Positions 63,901 through 64,000 of a DNA stretch of 64,000 bases are shown here, one piece after another. The DNA is from Psychrosphaera algicola (GTDB lineage Bacteria; Pseudomonadota; Gammaproteobacteria; Enterobacterales; Alteromonadaceae). Every line of letters starts with the position of its first letter. Position 1 is the first letter of the stretch. A program made the position numbers and the translations under genes. The notes below the pieces were generated by a model. That model worked only from the letters and a program-made list of their open reading frames with translations. It searched no databases and was not told where the DNA came from. The DNA lies in the NCBI RefSeq assembly GCF_028401425.1, contig NZ_JAQOMS010000002.1, forward strand, positions 4,030,001-4,094,000. Reading direction: 5' to 3'.

Positions 63901-64000
63901 CGTCATCCCCTAGCTTGTAATATGAGTCGAGCCTAAGCGATATTTGGGATCTCCAACCGAGTGCAGAGGAATGTCATATTTCGCCCTAAATTGACTCATA
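63901..64000. repeat. Further copy of the 101-bp repeat, cut by the window edge
   Basis: Starts CGTCATCCCC and ends CCTAAATTGACTCATA at base 64000. Its first half differs (TAGCTTGTAATATGAGTCG inserted) but the ATCCC/GGGAT stem is kept. Confidence 0.85.

Noticed and set aside
63087..64000. Regular repeats resembling a CRISPR array
   Set aside because: The units are contiguous and about 101 bases long, with no unique spacers between short identical repeats, and no cas gene is seen in the window.

Overview
The window looks like chromosome from a marine, polysaccharide-degrading gammaproteobacterium of the Alteromonadales type. The grounds are the holD-rimI pair, the argD/astA/astD/DUF1338 order, E. 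coli-type FbaA and MoeA, large TonB-dependent receptors beside pectinases, and moderate-to-low GC. The genus is an inference and is not fixed by anything seen here. 

Layout. 1-5554: end of an unknown gene, tRNA-Ser(GGA), katG, a zinc-ribbon protein of unknown function, holD and rimI. 5679-46402: a pectin utilisation locus of about 41 kb. It holds two TonB-dependent receptors, a PL1 pectate lyase, a giant CE8-PL1 lipoprotein with six copies of a repeated module, a GH28 polygalacturonase, a DUF4861-GH105 fusion, an esterase, a GH43, a CE12 acetylesterase, a second CE8, and a TRAP transporter. It also holds the full cytoplasmic route from galacturonate and unsaturated uronate to pyruvate and triose phosphate (uxaC, uxaB, uxaA, kduI, kduD, kdgK, eda), plus fba, fbp and an RpiB/LacAB-type isomerase. 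A LacI-family gene lies inside the locus. Six copies of a 14-bp palindrome (consensus TGCCACCGGTGGCA) stand in front of its transcription units, so one regulon is very likely. 46621-53482: moeA, then arginine/ornithine succinyl-pathway genes and a divergent Lrp-type regulator. 53603-57779: a hybrid sensor kinase with a substrate-binding-protein sensor, a small protein, and an old-yellow-enzyme oxidoreductase. 58007-63057: a tight operon of DUF1445, pxpA, pxpB, pxpC, DUF4392 and a D-amino-acid aminotransferase. 63087-64000: tandem copies of a roughly 101-bp structured repeat.

How the genes work together. Extracellular and surface enzymes de-esterify and cut pectin, and the receptors import oligomers. 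GH105, GH28, GH43 and CE12 finish them, TRAP imports monomers, and the Kdu/Uxa/Kdg route feeds triose phosphate and pyruvate. fba and fbp in the same operon suggest that sugar phosphate is rebuilt by gluconeogenesis. The last operon pairs the two domains of animal D-glutamate cyclase (here separate proteins) with 5-oxoprolinase and a D-amino-acid transaminase, which suggests a D-amino-acid to D-glutamate to 5-oxoproline to glutamate salvage route. This is the best candidate in the window for an undescribed system.

Caution. About two thirds of the long genes are interrupted by single-base frameshifts, most of them one base short in a homopolymer run, and two genes carry an in-frame TAG. Housekeeping and accessory genes are hit alike, so I read most of these as sequencing or assembly errors. 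Such genes are listed once, over their full span, with the breaks noted.
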